Assembly (NCBI RefSeq): GCF_039691755.1
Contig: NZ_CP137552.1
Location: forward strand, 1,612,001 to 1,676,000
Length of the DNA stretch: 64,000 nucleotides
Direction of reading: 5' to 3'
From: Halomonas sp. Bachu 37
GTDB lineage: Bacteria > Pseudomonadota > Gammaproteobacteria > Pseudomonadales > Halomonadaceae
Positions within the stretch are counted from its first letter, which is position 1. Every line of letters begins with the position of its first letter. A model generated the notes under the pieces. The model worked only from the letters and a program-made list of their open reading frames with translations. It was not told the DNA's origin and ran no database searches. Below, piece after piece: positions 1 to 10,200 of this stretch. The translations under genes and the position numbers were made by a program.

Positions 1-439
1 TCGGCGGGAAATAGGCATCACCGTCGACGTCAGCATCCACCTCGGTAACATAGAGTCGCTGTGCATGAGGTAGTGTATGTTGAAAGATCTCCCCCCCGCC
101 TATGACCATGATTTCTTCGGCGGCGTCGATGGTGGCCTGTTGATCGGCCAAGGCCATGGCCGCATCAAGGTCGTGGAACACCCGTGTACCGGGAGCTTGG
201 AAATCGGTGTCCGTGGTCACCACGATGTTGAGCCGTCCGGGAAGCGCCCTGCCAATGGAGACGAATGTTTTCCTTCCCATGATCATGGGCTTGCCCTGAG
301 TCATACGCTTGAAGAACTTGAGATCCTCGGGCAGATACCAAGGCAGCTTGCCATCCACGCCGATAACCCGGTTACGCGACATGGCGACGATCATGGCGAT
401 AGGCACCAAAGTATCGGCGCTGGAAGTTTTCTGGTTCAT
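1..439 (-). CDS. folA: Dihydrofolate reductase (3' end beyond the window)
   Basis: Reduces dihydrofolate to tetrahydrofolate with NADPH in the cytosol, regenerating the folate that thymidylate synthase oxidises. The minus-strand frame from the ATG at 439 stays open to base 1 (146 codons of an expected ~160-180). It shows the DHFR features in order: [14 protein letters not shown] near the N-terminus, [16 protein letters not shown] (substrate/NADPH region), [17 protein letters not shown] and VIGGGEIF. The ATG overlaps the thyA stop as ATGA, so the two are translationally coupled in the order thyA-folA. The C-terminus is cut by the window edge. Confidence 0.95.
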   Translation of the reverse strand, partial: MNQKTSSADTLVPIAMIVAMSRNRVIGVDGKLPWYLPEDLKFFKRMTQGKPMIMGRKTFVSIGRALPGRLNIVVTTDTDFQAPGTRVFHDLDAAMALADQQATIDAAEEIMVIGGGEIFQHTLPHAQRLYVTEVDADVDGDAYFPP

Positions 440-1257
440 ACCGCCACCTTGGCCTTGATATGAGGATGGGGGTCGTAGTCGAGGATATTGATATCCTCGA
501 AACGAAAGTCGGTCACGTCTTCAGCGCTGCCGCAAAGCTCGAGGCGAGGCGGCGCCTTCGGAGTACGAGAGAGCTGCACTTGCGCCTGCTCCAGGTGATT
601 ATTGTAGAGGTGCGCATCGCCCAAGGTGTGAACGAACTCTCCCGGCTCGAGCCCGGTGACCTTCGCCACCATGCTCAGCAGCAGCGCATAGCTGGCGATA
701 TTGAAGGGAACCCCCAGGAAGATATCCGCGCTGCGCTGGTAGAGCTGGCAGGAGAGTTTGCCCTTCGCCACGTAGAACTGGAACAGGCAATGGCACGGCG
801 GCAGCTGCATATCGTCGACCTGGGCCGGGTTCCAGGCGGAAACGATCAAGCGGCGCGACTGGGGATTGTGGCGAATCTGCTCTATCACCTTGGCGATCTG
901 ATCGACGTGGCCGCCCTTGGGGTCCGGCCAGCTACGCCACTGATAACCGTAGACCGGCCCCAGTTCACCATTCGCATCGGCCCACTCGTCCCAGATACGC
1001 ACACCGTTTTCCTGCAGGTAGGCAATATTGGTATCGCCGCGCAGAAACCACAGTAGCTCATGGATGATGGAGCGTAAATGCAGCTTCTTGGTGGTCAGCA
1101 GCGGAAATCCCCGGCCCAGATCGAAGCGCATCTGGTAGCCAAAGATCGACCGCGTACCCACTCCCGTGCGGTCGCCACGTTCGACACCGTGCTCGAGCAC
1201 GGTACGCATCAAATCCAGGTAGGGTTGCTCCAGGGCAGGCGAGTTATCAGCGATCAC
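436..1257 (-). CDS. thyA: Thymidylate synthase
   Basis: Makes dTMP from dUMP using methylene-tetrahydrofolate. The product is 273 aa (E. coli 264 aa). It has the DRTGVGT phosphate-binding loop, [12 protein letters not shown], the active-site Cys in [13 protein letters not shown], the [23 protein letters not shown] block and the [12 protein letters not shown] end. The start is GTG at 1257. The conserved [12 protein letters not shown] segment begins about ten residues in, and no better ATG lies upstream. The gap to the lgt stop is 36 bp and folA overlaps downstream, so lgt-thyA-folA is probably one transcript. Confidence 0.97.
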   Translation of the reverse strand: MIADNSPALEQPYLDLMRTVLEHGVERGDRTGVGTRSIFGYQMRFDLGRGFPLLTTKKLHLRSIIHELLWFLRGDTNIAYLQENGVRIWDEWADANGELGPVYGYQWRSWPDPKGGHVDQIAKVIEQIRHNPQSRRLIVSAWNPAQVDDMQLPPCHCLFQFYVAKGKLSCQLYQRSADIFLGVPFNIASYALLLSMVAKVTGLEPGEFVHTLGDAHLYNNHLEQAQVQLSRTPKAPPRLELCGSAEDVTDFRFEDINILDYDPHPHIKAKVAV

Positions 1258-1293
1258 GAGGCATCCACAAAAAATTGGTGGTCGGTATTGCGG

Positions 1294-2097
1294 CTAGTTT
1301 ACGCTGCCTGTCCCGGGACGGCCATCGACAGGCTGCTTTCGAGACCAGACTACTAAAGCCAAACCCAGGGCGATCATCGGCAGCGTCAGCAGCATGCCCA
1401 TCGTTAGCCAGCCGAAGGCGATGAAGCCGATATGGGCATCTGGCAGGCGCACGAACTCGACCATGAAGCGGAACAAGCCGTAGAGAAGGAGAAACAGCCC
1501 CGACACTAGACCACGTGCGCGCGGCTTGGCACTCACCCACCACAGGATAACGAACAGGACGAGCCCTTCCAGCAGCGCTTCGTAAAGGGCCGAAGGGTGA
1601 CGGGGCTGGGGTCCCATGCCCGGAAACGGCATCCCCCAGGGCAGATCGGTCACCCGCCCAGGAAGCTCCCTATTGATGAAGTTGCCGATCCGGCCCGCAC
1701 CCAAACCAATCGGCACCAGCGGCGCGATGAAATCGGTCAGGGTAAAGAAGGCCAGATGCTTCTTGCGGGCGAAATAAAACGTGGCCAGCAACACGCCAAG
1801 CAACCCGCCATGGAAGCTCATGCCACCATCCCAGATACGCACGATCCACAGCGGATCGGCGAGCCACTGCTCCAAGCCATAGAACAAGGCATAGCCCAGG
1901 CGGCCGCCGGCTACCACCCCGATGGCGGTATAGAACAGAAAGTCGCCGATGTCTTCACTGGTCAGGCCGATGCGCGGCGCACGCCGACAGCCAAGCCACC
2001 AGGCGGAAACGAAACCGACGACATACATCAATCCATACCAATGTACCTGCAACGGTCCCAGGGAGATGGCGATCGGGTCAATATCGGGATAATCCAA
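1294..2097 (-). CDS. lgt: Prolipoprotein diacylglyceryl transferase
   Basis: Inner-membrane enzyme that transfers diacylglycerol from phosphatidylglycerol to the lipobox cysteine of prolipoproteins, the first step of lipoprotein maturation. The 267-aa, multi-helix protein has [12 protein letters not shown] at the N-terminus, the H(G)GLLG segment and the Lgt signature [15 protein letters not shown]. The start is TTG at 2097: an in-frame TAA lies just upstream, and the N-terminus aligns in length with the E. coli protein. The window encodes several lipobox proteins that would be its substrates. Confidence 0.96.
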   Translation of the reverse strand: MDYPDIDPIAISLGPLQVHWYGLMYVVGFVSAWWLGCRRAPRIGLTSEDIGDFLFYTAIGVVAGGRLGYALFYGLEQWLADPLWIVRIWDGGMSFHGGLLGVLLATFYFARKKHLAFFTLTDFIAPLVPIGLGAGRIGNFINRELPGRVTDLPWGMPFPGMGPQPRHPSALYEALLEGLVLFVILWWVSAKPRARGLVSGLFLLLYGLFRFMVEFVRLPDAHIGFIAFGWLTMGMLLTLPMIALGLALVVWSRKQPVDGRPGTGSVN

Positions 2098-2205
2098 GGT
2101 CTCTTACTCACTTTTTCAGGTTATGGGCGCGCTTGGCAAAACGCTGCGATCGGAAGAATGACGCGGCCGGTGCAGGCGCCCATGAGCGTATTCAGATTCT
2201 GGTCA

Positions 2206-3003
2206 TCACGCCAGCAGGAAACGCACCCCCACCACGGCCAACAAGGTGGCGAAGGCCAACCGTAACAGGCGGGCGGGAAGCCGATGCGCCAGTTTCACTC
2301 CTAGACGCGCAAACGGCACACTGGTGACGACGATACCCAGCACCGCCGGCCACATGACGAACCCCGTGGTCCACCCGGGAAGCAGCGGATGCTGCCAGCC
2401 CACCACCATGAATGTCAGTGCGCCGAACAGCGCGATGGGAAAGCCACACGCCGCCGATGTTCCCACCGCCTGGGTCATGCTGGCGCCGCAACGCGATAGC
2501 CACGGCACCGCCAGCGTGCCACCGCCGATGCCGAACAGTGCGGAAATACCACCGATAACGGTGCCGGCAACGGCCATGCCCACCCTGCCCGGCGTCTTGG
2601 CGCCATGCTTGGGGGCAAGGCCCAACGCCATCTTCAGCGCCACCAGCAGCACAAACACCCCGAACAAGGCTCCCAGCAGCGTACCCGACAGCGAACCGGC
2701 AACGAACACGCCTGCGATAGCCCCCAGCATCAAGCCCGGCAGAAGCGCCAGGAACCAGGGCATGTACACGCTGCCACGCCGATAATGGCCCAGGGCGGAA
2801 GAAGCGCCCGTCACCACGATGGTAGCCAGGGAGGTACCGACCGCCACGTGCATGACGATCTCGTCGCGCACCCCTTGCAGGCCGAATGCCAGGACCAGGG
2901 CAGGAACGATGATCAACCCGCCGCCCACGCCGAACAAGCCCGCCATCGTCCCGGCGGCGGCCCCCAGGCCCAGATATCCGGCCAACGTCAATACATCGTT
3001 CAT
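2206..3003 (-). CDS. TauE/SafE-family anion permease
   Basis: A 265-aa membrane protein of the TauE/SafE (former DUF81) family, whose members export sulfite or sulfoacetate or act as anion permeases; the substrate here is unknown. Two inverted half-repeats are visible, each with a glycine-rich loop: GLFGVGGGLIIVPAL near residue 25 and ALFGIGGGTLAVPWL near residue 160. The ATG at 3003 is preferred over an upstream in-frame start because it forms an ATGA overlap with the receiver-protein gene upstream. Sulfite export would suit the sulfur island at 41-49 kb, but that link is speculation. Confidence 0.9.
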   Translation of the reverse strand: MNDVLTLAGYLGLGAAAGTMAGLFGVGGGLIIVPALVLAFGLQGVRDEIVMHVAVGTSLATIVVTGASSALGHYRRGSVYMPWFLALLPGLMLGAIAGVFVAGSLSGTLLGALFGVFVLLVALKMALGLAPKHGAKTPGRVGMAVAGTVIGGISALFGIGGGTLAVPWLSRCGASMTQAVGTSAACGFPIALFGALTFMVVGWQHPLLPGWTTGFVMWPAVLGIVVTSVPFARLGVKLAHRLPARLLRLAFATLLAVVGVRFLLA

Positions 3004-4199
3004 GCTTGGGGAGTCTCCTTGTCCTTTGCGGGGAACCACTTTTCGACCATCTGCAGCAATGCCTGAGGCTGGTAGGGCTTGGCCAGCAGGTCATCCAGCC
3101 CCGCCTCCCGGCACTGTTCACGTCCAGCCTGGTCGATATTGGCGGTAAGCGCGACCAGTATGCTGCTCCTGCGACCCGACGCTTGCTCCGCAGCGCGCCA
3201 CAGGCGGCTGGTTTGCATGCCATCCATGCTGGGCATGAAGATATCCATGAATACCAGGTCGAAATGGGTACTTTTTTGTCGTTCCAGCGCCTGATAGCCA
3301 CTGGTGACGCTATCCACTTCGAACCCCTGGCGCTCCAGCAACTGACGCGCCAACATGAGGTTCACCGGCCCATCGTCCACTACCAGCAACTTCAATCTAC
3401 CGCGGCCAGCCTGGGGAGCGATGATCGGCTCCTTGCTCGCGCGGGGCGCTGCCGCAGCCGACGGCGTTTCCATCGTCCCGGCATTGTCATCGCCCAGACT
3501 GGAAAGCAGCATGCTGATATCAGCAAGTTGAGCGCGCATATGCAACACCATCTGGCGGCACTCTTCAGCGAGATCCTGTTGCTCCCTCCCCTCCAAGTAC
3601 TCCATCAACTTGTCGATCTCGCCTTGCAGCACGGAAAGATACCCCGTTTTCAAGCGCGACTCCTCTCGCGCTCGCTCACGGCCGGCGAGGACCTGCTCCA
3701 ATTGGTGTTGGTGTTGCTGTATATCGCTGAGCAAAGCCTGTTCCTTGCCCTGCCCCGATTGAGCCGATGCCACTAAGGGGATAACTTCCATCAGCTCCCT
3801 CAGGCTCTTGCTGATATTTCTCAGGCGCTCGAGGGGCTCTGCAGCGGCAGGGGTGAACGAGGACTCCAGCACGTTTGGCGCATCTTGGCGTTGCCGCCTC
3901 AGCTCACTCATCATCTGCTCCAGCTCCAGGAGCTCATGATTAAACTGGTCCTCTTGTCGCTTGAGCCGTGCGCCCAGCAGGACGAGAAAAGCCCACATAT
4001 TGAGACCGGTACCCAACAACAACAACAGCATCATACCGCCGGCCGTAGACCAGGAAACGTATAGCGGCATCGTCCACCACATCACCATTCCTACCAGCAA
4101 GCACAACAGTACCAGAACGAATTGTGCCAGCAGCAACGGCCACAATACCGGCCATATAACCCGTTCCCAGATACGTTTCTTGCGGAGTTCATGAGGCAT
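3000..4199 (-). CDS. Membrane-anchored receiver protein with degenerate kinase core
   Basis: A 399-aa protein with two N-terminal membrane helices (about 16-40 and 48-76), a Gln-rich coiled coil (80-240), a linker and a C-terminal CheY-like receiver (268-395). The receiver has the acidic pair in VVDDGPVN, the phosphoacceptor Asp319 in FMDIFMPSMDG, and the KPY lysine. There is no ATP-binding kinase domain. Around residue 184 the segment KTGYLSVLQGEIDKL resembles the H-box helix of BarA/GacS-type kinases, but glycine replaces the phosphorylated histidine. It is either a receiver tethered to the membrane or a hybrid kinase that lost its catalytic parts. AGGA precedes the ATG. Confidence 0.85.
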   Translation of the reverse strand: MPHELRKKRIWERVIWPVLWPLLLAQFVLVLLCLLVGMVMWWTMPLYVSWSTAGGMMLLLLLGTGLNMWAFLVLLGARLKRQEDQFNHELLELEQMMSELRRQRQDAPNVLESSFTPAAAEPLERLRNISKSLRELMEVIPLVASAQSGQGKEQALLSDIQQHQHQLEQVLAGRERAREESRLKTGYLSVLQGEIDKLMEYLEGREQQDLAEECRQMVLHMRAQLADISMLLSSLGDDNAGTMETPSAAAAPRASKEPIIAPQAGRGRLKLLVVDDGPVNLMLARQLLERQGFEVDSVTSGYQALERQKSTHFDLVFMDIFMPSMDGMQTSRLWRAAEQASGRRSSILVALTANIDQAGREQCREAGLDDLLAKPYQPQALLQMVEKWFPAKDKETPQA

Positions 4200-4386
4200 G
4201 ACGAGCCTTCCTGTTGGCTTGACGAATGTGGTCAGCGCCTATATTCATGACACGACATTACCGCAAAAGAGCGGCATATTTCATACTTTATGGCTCAGGA
4301 GGACTTAGTGTAAAAGCACCTATGATTCGACTATCCGATATGCGTCCAGTCAAATGTATTTATCCAGCCTATATGAGAGAGCCGGT

Positions 4387-5157
4387 ATGTGCCTGATCGC
4401 CTTTTCCTGGCAGCCGGGGGACGCCACGCCCTTGCGCTTGATCGCCAACCGTGACGAACTGCATGCACGTCCCGCGGCCCCTCTGGCTACCTGGTCCGAC
4501 GCCCCTCACCTGGTGGGTGGCCGTGACCTGGAAGCGGGAGGCACCTGGCTCGCAGTAAACCGCAACGGACGTATCGCCGCCCTGACCAACGTTCGTGACC
4601 CAAGCCTGATCATGCCCGCCACCACGCCCAGCCGCGGCGCATTGGTCAGGGAGGCACTGGAGCACCCGCACCTGAAACAGTGGCTGCACGAGTTGGCCGA
4701 TGGAGCGGCCCTGCAGTACGCCGGGTTCAACCTGTTGGTACGAGAAGCCAACCAGCTGTGGCATTTATACCGTGGGCGCGAACGTACCCATCTAAGCCGT
4801 GTCACTCCCGGTATTCACGGACTTTCCAATGCCGATCTCGATACCGCCTGGCCCAAACTGATTCGGGCGCGCCAAGCCTTGTCCCGTGATAACGTCTCCG
4901 GCTGGCCATGTGCCTCGCTCGACGCCATGCACGATGTGCGTACCGCCTCCCCCCAGGCCCTGCCCGACACCGGGGTCGGCAAGGAGCTGGAGCTACGTCT
5001 GTCGGCGGCGTTCATCCTCGGCGAGGTCTACGGCACTCGCGCCACCACCTGGCTCAGCCTGACTGCCGACGGCAAGTTGTCCATCAGCGAACAGCGCTTC
5101 GCCGAGCAAGGTCGTGCCAATGGAGAAACCCATCTGGAACTGCAGGTCCCGGCATAG
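4387..5157 (+). CDS. NRDE (TANGO2-like) family protein
   Basis: A 256-aa member of the NRDE family, related to eukaryotic TANGO2; its biochemical role is unsettled. The start is the ATG at 4387 rather than the ATG at 4354, because it places Cys at position 2 (MCLIAFSW), the N-terminal nucleophile-like residue conserved in the family. The name motif follows (IANRDELHARP), then WLAVNRNGRIAALTN and GIHGLSNADLDTAWPK. GAGAG lies a few bases before the ATG. The gene is monocistronic, divergent from the receiver gene and convergent with ptsP. Confidence 0.9.
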   Translation: MCLIAFSWQPGDATPLRLIANRDELHARPAAPLATWSDAPHLVGGRDLEAGGTWLAVNRNGRIAALTNVRDPSLIMPATTPSRGALVREALEHPHLKQWLHELADGAALQYAGFNLLVREANQLWHLYRGRERTHLSRVTPGIHGLSNADLDTAWPKLIRARQALSRDNVSGWPCASLDAMHDVRTASPQALPDTGVGKELELRLSAAFILGEVYGTRATTWLSLTADGKLSISEQRFAEQGRANGETHLELQVPA

Positions 5158-5188
5158 CCATTGGCCTTTCGTCTTTTTGAGTGACAAT

Positions 5189-7468
5189 TCAATCTCGGGG
5201 CGGCATAAGATGCGAAAGCTGCCACTCGTCCATGCGTGCCTCGAGATGCTGGTGTACCTGGGTCGGTGTGGCCAAGCGCAGGACTTCATTCAACAACTGC
5301 TGTGCGTCGGCCAAGGTCACCCGCCGTATCGCGGCGCGGACCTTGGGTAGGCTGGGCGCATTCATCGACAAACTGGTAAATCCCATCGCCATCAGCAGCA
5401 GGGCGCCGCCGGGGTCACCTGCCAACTCACCGCATAATGAAATAGGACGGCCAAGCCGCCTGGCATCACGCGAGAGCTCGTCCAGGGCAGACAGAACCGC
5501 TGGATGCAGGGCATCGTAGAGACCCGAGACTCTCGGATTGTTACGATCCACCGCCAGCAGATACTGAGTCAGGTCGTTGCTGCCCACCGAGAAGAAATCC
5601 ACCCGTTCGGCGAGTGCATCCATCTGATAGATGGTCGCCGGGACTTCGACCATGACCCCCACCGGTGGCCGCTCGACCCGGACGCCCTCCTCGCCCAGCT
5701 CGATGATCGCCCTGTCCAGAAGTTTCAGCGCTTCATCCACCTCTTCCACATTAGTGATCATAGGCAGCAGCACGTAGAGGTTATCCAGTTCGCGAGAGGC
5801 CCTCAACATGGCGCGCAACTGCACCATCAATACCTCGGGATGATCCAGTGTGACCCGCATGCCCCGCCAACCCAGAAACGGATTGGCTTCATCGATGGGA
5901 AAATAGGGCAGATCCTTGTCACCGCCGATATCCAGGGTACGCATCACTACCGGCAAGGGCGAGAAGCTCTCCAGCTGCTCCCGATACAGCCGCGTCTGCT
6001 CCTTTTCGCCGGGGAAGCGCTCGGTGATCATGAAGGGAACTTCGGTGCGATACAGCCCGACACCACTGATGCGGTTCTTGAGCTGGGCCGTGGCCTCCAC
6101 CGCCAATCCGGTATTGACCATGAGCGGCATGGCGTGCTCATCTGGCGTTTCGCTGGGCAGGTCCTGTTCGTATTCGAGCAGCTCGCTCAAGGCCCGCTCT
6201 TCGGCGATCAAGCTTTCGTAGCGAGTCTTGAGTTCCGCCACTGGACGCACGAACAACCGCCCCCGATGACCATCCAGTACCACGGGCGCTCCCGAGAGAC
6301 GCGGCAAGGGCAAATCGACCATTCCCAGTACCGTGGGTATCCCCATGGCACGGGCCACGATCGCCACATGCGAGGTGCTCGACCCACGCACCGACACCAG
6401 GCCAACCAGCTTGTCGCGGGGCACTTCCCCCAGCATGGCCACACTGATCTCATCACCCACTAGAATGGTGTTGTCTGGATAGGCTTCGGGAGTCGTGGGT
6501 GTGTCTTCCTGCAAATGGGCCAGAACACGGCGTCCTAGGTCGCGGATATCCGCCGCCCGCTCACGCAGGTAATCATCGTCGACACGCTCGAGATACTGCA
6601 CATGCCGACGCACCACATCCGCCAGCGCCCCCGGCGCCCACTGGCCTTCGCGAATGCGTTTTTCTACCTCCTTCGACAAAGCGGCTTCGCCCAGCATCTG
6701 CTGGTAAACGTCGAAAAGCGCCAGTTCCTGGGTCGAGATGCGATTCACCAGACGTTCGGCGGCGGCACGGATTTCTTCCTGAGTGCGGCCAATCGCCTCC
6801 TTGAGCCTGGCGATCTCGAACTCGACGTCGCTGGGTACCAGGTCCGGTACGCTATTCAAGTCCGCCGGCGCGGCGATGACCACTGCCTCGCCAATCGCCA
6901 TACCCGGCGAAGCCGCCACCCCGGTGAACATGGCCTGCCCACCGGCCAGGGCCGGGCGCGTCAGATTACCGGTGGCCAGGGCATGGGCCAGCACCCCCGC
7001 CAGCTGGGCCGCCATAGTGACCAGGAACGCCTCGTCCTCATCATCGTAACGGCGCTTTTCGGCCTGCTGAACGACCAGAACGCCGAGCATCCGTCGCTGA
7101 TGAATGATCGGCACGCCGAGGAAACTGGAGTAACGCTCCTCCCCGGTGGCTTCGAAATAGCGAAAGTGCGGGTTGGCCTGGGCATCTTCCAGATTCAAGG
7201 GCTCGCTGCGCTGGGCCACACGGCCTACCAGACCCTCACCCACCGGCAATATCACATTGCCCACCGCCTGGGTGCGCAGGCCGATGGTCTCCATCAGTAC
7301 CAGGGATTCCAGTGTCTTGTCGTACAGGTAGAACGAACACACATCGGTGCGCATCGCCTTGCGAATACGGCGCACCATGGTGGATAGCGCAGCGTTCAGG
7401 TTGCGCGCCCCGTTGACCTCCTGGATCACGCGACGCAGCACCTCGAGCATCGATGTCTTCTTGTTCAT
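5189..7468 (-). CDS. ptsP: PEP-protein phosphotransferase of the nitrogen PTS (EI-Ntr)
   Basis: Takes phosphate from PEP and passes it to NPr, starting the regulatory nitrogen PTS. The 759-aa protein (E. coli 748) has an N-terminal GAF sensor (about 18-165), the EI N-terminal domain with the phosphorylated His367 in GSSTSHVAIVARAMGIP, and the PEP-binding barrel with YRTEVPFMI, GSNDLTQYLLAVDRNN and the active-site Cys in LCGELAG. The start is the ATG at 7468, matching the E. coli N-terminus. It lies 25 bp after the rppH stop, the usual rppH-ptsP operon of gammaproteobacteria. Confidence 0.97.
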   Translation of the reverse strand: MNKKTSMLEVLRRVIQEVNGARNLNAALSTMVRRIRKAMRTDVCSFYLYDKTLESLVLMETIGLRTQAVGNVILPVGEGLVGRVAQRSEPLNLEDAQANPHFRYFEATGEERYSSFLGVPIIHQRRMLGVLVVQQAEKRRYDDEDEAFLVTMAAQLAGVLAHALATGNLTRPALAGGQAMFTGVAASPGMAIGEAVVIAAPADLNSVPDLVPSDVEFEIARLKEAIGRTQEEIRAAAERLVNRISTQELALFDVYQQMLGEAALSKEVEKRIREGQWAPGALADVVRRHVQYLERVDDDYLRERAADIRDLGRRVLAHLQEDTPTTPEAYPDNTILVGDEISVAMLGEVPRDKLVGLVSVRGSSTSHVAIVARAMGIPTVLGMVDLPLPRLSGAPVVLDGHRGRLFVRPVAELKTRYESLIAEERALSELLEYEQDLPSETPDEHAMPLMVNTGLAVEATAQLKNRISGVGLYRTEVPFMITERFPGEKEQTRLYREQLESFSPLPVVMRTLDIGGDKDLPYFPIDEANPFLGWRGMRVTLDHPEVLMVQLRAMLRASRELDNLYVLLPMITNVEEVDEALKLLDRAIIELGEEGVRVERPPVGVMVEVPATIYQMDALAERVDFFSVGSNDLTQYLLAVDRNNPRVSGLYDALHPAVLSALDELSRDARRLGRPISLCGELAGDPGGALLLMAMGFTSLSMNAPSLPKVRAAIRRVTLADAQQLLNEVLRLATPTQVHQHLEARMDEWQLSHLMPPRD

Positions 7469-7493
7469 GTTGGTCAGCCTCGCTGCAGCGTCG

Positions 7494-7991
7494 TCATTCT
7501 TCCCCCTGAGCCAGTCGCTGTACGCGCGGCAGCAGTTCACGCAGCGCTCGCCGGTAGACCTCCCGCTTGAACGGCACGACCTGGCCCAACGGATACCAGT
7601 AGCTGACCCAGCGCCAGCCATCGAACTCCGGCTTGGGAGTCGCCGTCATGCAGATGCGGCTCTCCTGGCAGCGAATCCTGAGCAAGAACCACTTCTGCTT
7701 CTGACCGATACATACCGGCCGTGAATGTGTGCGAATCATGCGTCGTGGCAGGCGATAGCGTAACCATCCCCTAGTGCAGGCAATAATATCGACATCGTCG
7801 ACCGTCAAGCCGATTTCTTCGTAAAGCTCACGAAAAAGTGCTTCTTGCGGTGTCTCGCTTGCCTTGATGCCTCCCTGGGGAAACTGCCATGCATTCTGTC
7901 CCACCCGACGCGCCCAAAGCAGTTGCCCCTCGGGGTTGGCAATGATGATGCCAACATTGGGGCGAAAGCCGTCTGCGTCGATCACGGGCAT
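7494..7991 (-). CDS. rppH: RNA pyrophosphohydrolase
   Basis: Nudix hydrolase that removes pyrophosphate from the 5' triphosphate of mRNA, preparing it for RNase E decay. The 165-aa protein has [13 protein letters not shown] at the start, the WQFPQGGI segment, and a complete Nudix box starting [12 protein letters not shown] and ending REL-EEIG. The ATG at 7991 is preceded by AAGG at good spacing. It is the first gene of the rppH-ptsP unit and diverges from the HAD phosphatase gene. Confidence 0.96.
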   Translation of the reverse strand: MPVIDADGFRPNVGIIIANPEGQLLWARRVGQNAWQFPQGGIKASETPQEALFRELYEEIGLTVDDVDIIACTRGWLRYRLPRRMIRTHSRPVCIGQKQKWFLLRIRCQESRICMTATPKPEFDGWRWVSYWYPLGQVVPFKREVYRRALRELLPRVQRLAQGEE

Positions 7992-8243
7992 ATCACCTTA
8001 TAAAATTTCAATTACCCCCATTTTTCCACAAGGCGATCAACCCCATCAATATAATCCGGCTCTGGAGCGCAAACGCGTTGGTTCGGGCGTCTCGCCAAGC
8101 GGTGGGAATAGCTCCGCGACTCTGCGATAATCCGCCCCGCTTTCGGCGCGACGCCTCACGTCGTCGTGCAACCGATTAACGATATTCATCCACGATATCC
8201 AACAACGACATCCACGATAACCAACAACGAAAAGGGGAACGCC

Positions 8244-8900
8244 GTGAGCCTGGCGATTTTCGATCTGGACAATACGCTACTCTCCATCGACAGCGATCAT
8301 GCCTGGGGCGAGTTTCTGCTGGAACAGGGCGCCGTGGACCCTGTGGCCTACCGCGAAGCCAACGAGCGCTTCATGGCCGACTATGCCGCCGGCACGCTGG
8401 ATATCGACGCCTTTCTCGCCGTGGCCCTGAAACCGCTGGCCGACAATACTCCCGAGCAGTTGGCCGCTTGGCACCAGCAGTTCATGGCCGGCAAGATCGA
8501 ACCCAACATCCTGCCCAAGGCCGAAGAGCTGCTGGCACGCCATCGCACGCGGGGCGACACGCTGTTGATCATCACCGCCACCAATCGTTTCATTACCGGT
8601 CCCATCGCCGAACGCCTGGGCGTGGATCACCTCATCGCCGTCGAGCCGCATATCGAAAACGGTCACTACAGCGGCAAGGTCAGCGGCATTCCCAGTTACC
8701 GGGAAGGCAAGGTCCAGCGCCTGGAACAGTGGCTGGAAGAACAGGACGAAGTCATGGATGGCGCCTGGTTCTACAGCGACTCGCACAATGACATCCCGCT
8801 GCTGGAAAAGGTGGAACACCCCGTCGCCGTCGACCCCGACGACACCCTGCGCAAGGTCGCCGAAGATCGTCACTGGCGCATCATGAGCCTACGTGGCTGA
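8244..8900 (+). CDS. HAD-IB family phosphatase
   Basis: A 218-aa cytosolic HAD hydrolase of the SerB/CicA-like subfamily IB. Motif I is FDLDNTLL with the nucleophile Asp near residue 7, motif II is IITATN, and motif IV is YSDSHNDIPLLE. I place the start at the GTG at 8244, with AAGGGG 6 bp upstream, because motif I then sits at the N-terminus as in the family. The longer frame from 8166 adds 26 low-complexity residues. The substrate is unknown; phosphoserine-like or histidinol-phosphate-like monoesters are typical. The gene ends in a strong hairpin shared with mdh. Confidence 0.88.
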   Translation: MSLAIFDLDNTLLSIDSDHAWGEFLLEQGAVDPVAYREANERFMADYAAGTLDIDAFLAVALKPLADNTPEQLAAWHQQFMAGKIEPNILPKAEELLARHRTRGDTLLIITATNRFITGPIAERLGVDHLIAVEPHIENGHYSGKVSGIPSYREGKVQRLEQWLEEQDEVMDGAWFYSDSHNDIPLLEKVEHPVAVDPDDTLRKVAEDRHWRIMSLRG

Positions 8901-8938
8901 GCCCGATCATCAGGTCGTTGAGCCGATAGCCAGACAAG

Positions 8939-8970
8939 AAAAACCCCACAAGCGATACTTGTGGGGTTTT
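8939..8970. terminator. Bidirectional terminator between HAD gene and mdh
   Basis: The arms ACCCCACAAG and CTTGTGGGGT close a 5-nt loop. A-runs on the left and T-runs on the right allow termination of both the plus-strand HAD gene and the minus-strand mdh. Confidence 0.9.
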
Positions 8971-8999
8971 GCGTTTACCCGGGGGAACCGGTGGCACGT

Positions 9000-9977
9000 T
9001 TAGCCGAGCAGGTGCTCGACCGCGGCACGCTCTTCACGCAGTTCCTTCTCGGTCGCTTTCATCTTCTCTTCGCTGAAGGCGTCAATTTCGAAGCCTTGGA
9101 CGATTTCGTACTTGCCGCCCTGGCAACGTACCGGGTAGGAGTAGATGATGCCTTCTTCGATGCCGTAGCTGCCGTCGGAAGGAATCGCCATGCTGACGAT
9201 GCCCTTGGAACCCAATGCCCAGTCGTGCATGTGGTCGATGGCGGAAGACGCCGCCGAGGCAGCGGAAGACGCGCCGCGCGCCTTGATGATCGCCGCGCCG
9301 CGCTGCTGCACGGTGGGGATGAAGTCGTTTTCGTACCAGTCACGCTCGACCAGGTCGAACGCTGCCTTGCCGTCGACCTTGCACTGGGCCAGATCCGGAT
9401 ACTGGGTAGCACTGTGGTTGCCCCAGATGATCATGTTTTCGACGTCGGTGACGTGCTTGCCGGTTTTCTGGGCCAGCTGGGTCAGGGCGCGGTTGTGGTC
9501 CAGGCGAGTCATCGCGGTGAACTGGCCCGCATCGAGATCCGGCGCGTTGCAGGAAGCGATCAGCGCGTTGGTGTTGGCCGGGTTGCCCACGACCAGCACT
9601 TTCACGTCACGGCTGGCGTGATCGTTCAGCGCCTTGCCCTGCACCGAGAAGATCGCCGCGTTGGCTTCCAGCAGATCCTTGCGCTCCATGCCCGGGCCAC
9701 GCGGACGCGCGCCTACCAGCAGGGCGAAGTCGGCATCCTTGAACGCGACATTGGGGTCGTCGGTGGCAACGATATCCTGCACCAGCGGGAAGGCGCAGTC
9801 GTTGACTTCCATCACCACGCCGTTCAGCGCGTCCATGGCCTGCGGGATTTCCAGCAACTGGAGAATGACGGGCTGATCCGGCCCCAGCATGTCGCCAGCG
9901 GCGATGCGGAAAATGAGAGAGTAGCTGATCTGGCCGGCACCGCCGGTAATCGCAATACGTACGGGATCTTTCATCAT
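9000..9977 (-). CDS. mdh: Malate dehydrogenase
   Basis: Interconverts malate and oxaloacetate with NAD in the TCA cycle. The 325-aa protein belongs to the cytosolic-type (LDH/MDH superfamily group 2) enzymes rather than the 312-aa E. coli type. It has the Rossmann motif [12 protein letters not shown], the mobile loop [14 protein letters not shown] with substrate arginines, [10 protein letters not shown], and [13 protein letters not shown] with the catalytic histidine. Two ATGs lie in tandem (9977 and 9974). AAGGAG is better spaced for the second. It is monocistronic and shares its terminator with the convergent HAD gene. Confidence 0.96.
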   Translation of the reverse strand: MMKDPVRIAITGGAGQISYSLIFRIAAGDMLGPDQPVILQLLEIPQAMDALNGVVMEVNDCAFPLVQDIVATDDPNVAFKDADFALLVGARPRGPGMERKDLLEANAAIFSVQGKALNDHASRDVKVLVVGNPANTNALIASCNAPDLDAGQFTAMTRLDHNRALTQLAQKTGKHVTDVENMIIWGNHSATQYPDLAQCKVDGKAAFDLVERDWYENDFIPTVQQRGAAIIKARGASSAASAASSAIDHMHDWALGSKGIVSMAIPSDGSYGIEEGIIYSYPVRCQGGKYEIVQGFEIDAFSEEKMKATEKELREERAAVEHLLG

Positions 9978-10200
9978 CGCTCCTTGGTGGTTCGCCTAGT
10001 GTAGGTTCTTGCCTGTGGGTGGGTCGACAGAACTCGAGACGCCAAGATGTTATGCCCAGTGGTACAAAAACTCAATCAGACATGAGGCTATTCCCGAGCT
10101 TCGCCGCGGCCCGCCGCTCGCTGAAAGAGTCGAGTTGCGCTATGGTGTGACCGGGCCGCAACCTCCTCCCCTGCTTGTGTTGATATGGACATGGACCCCC

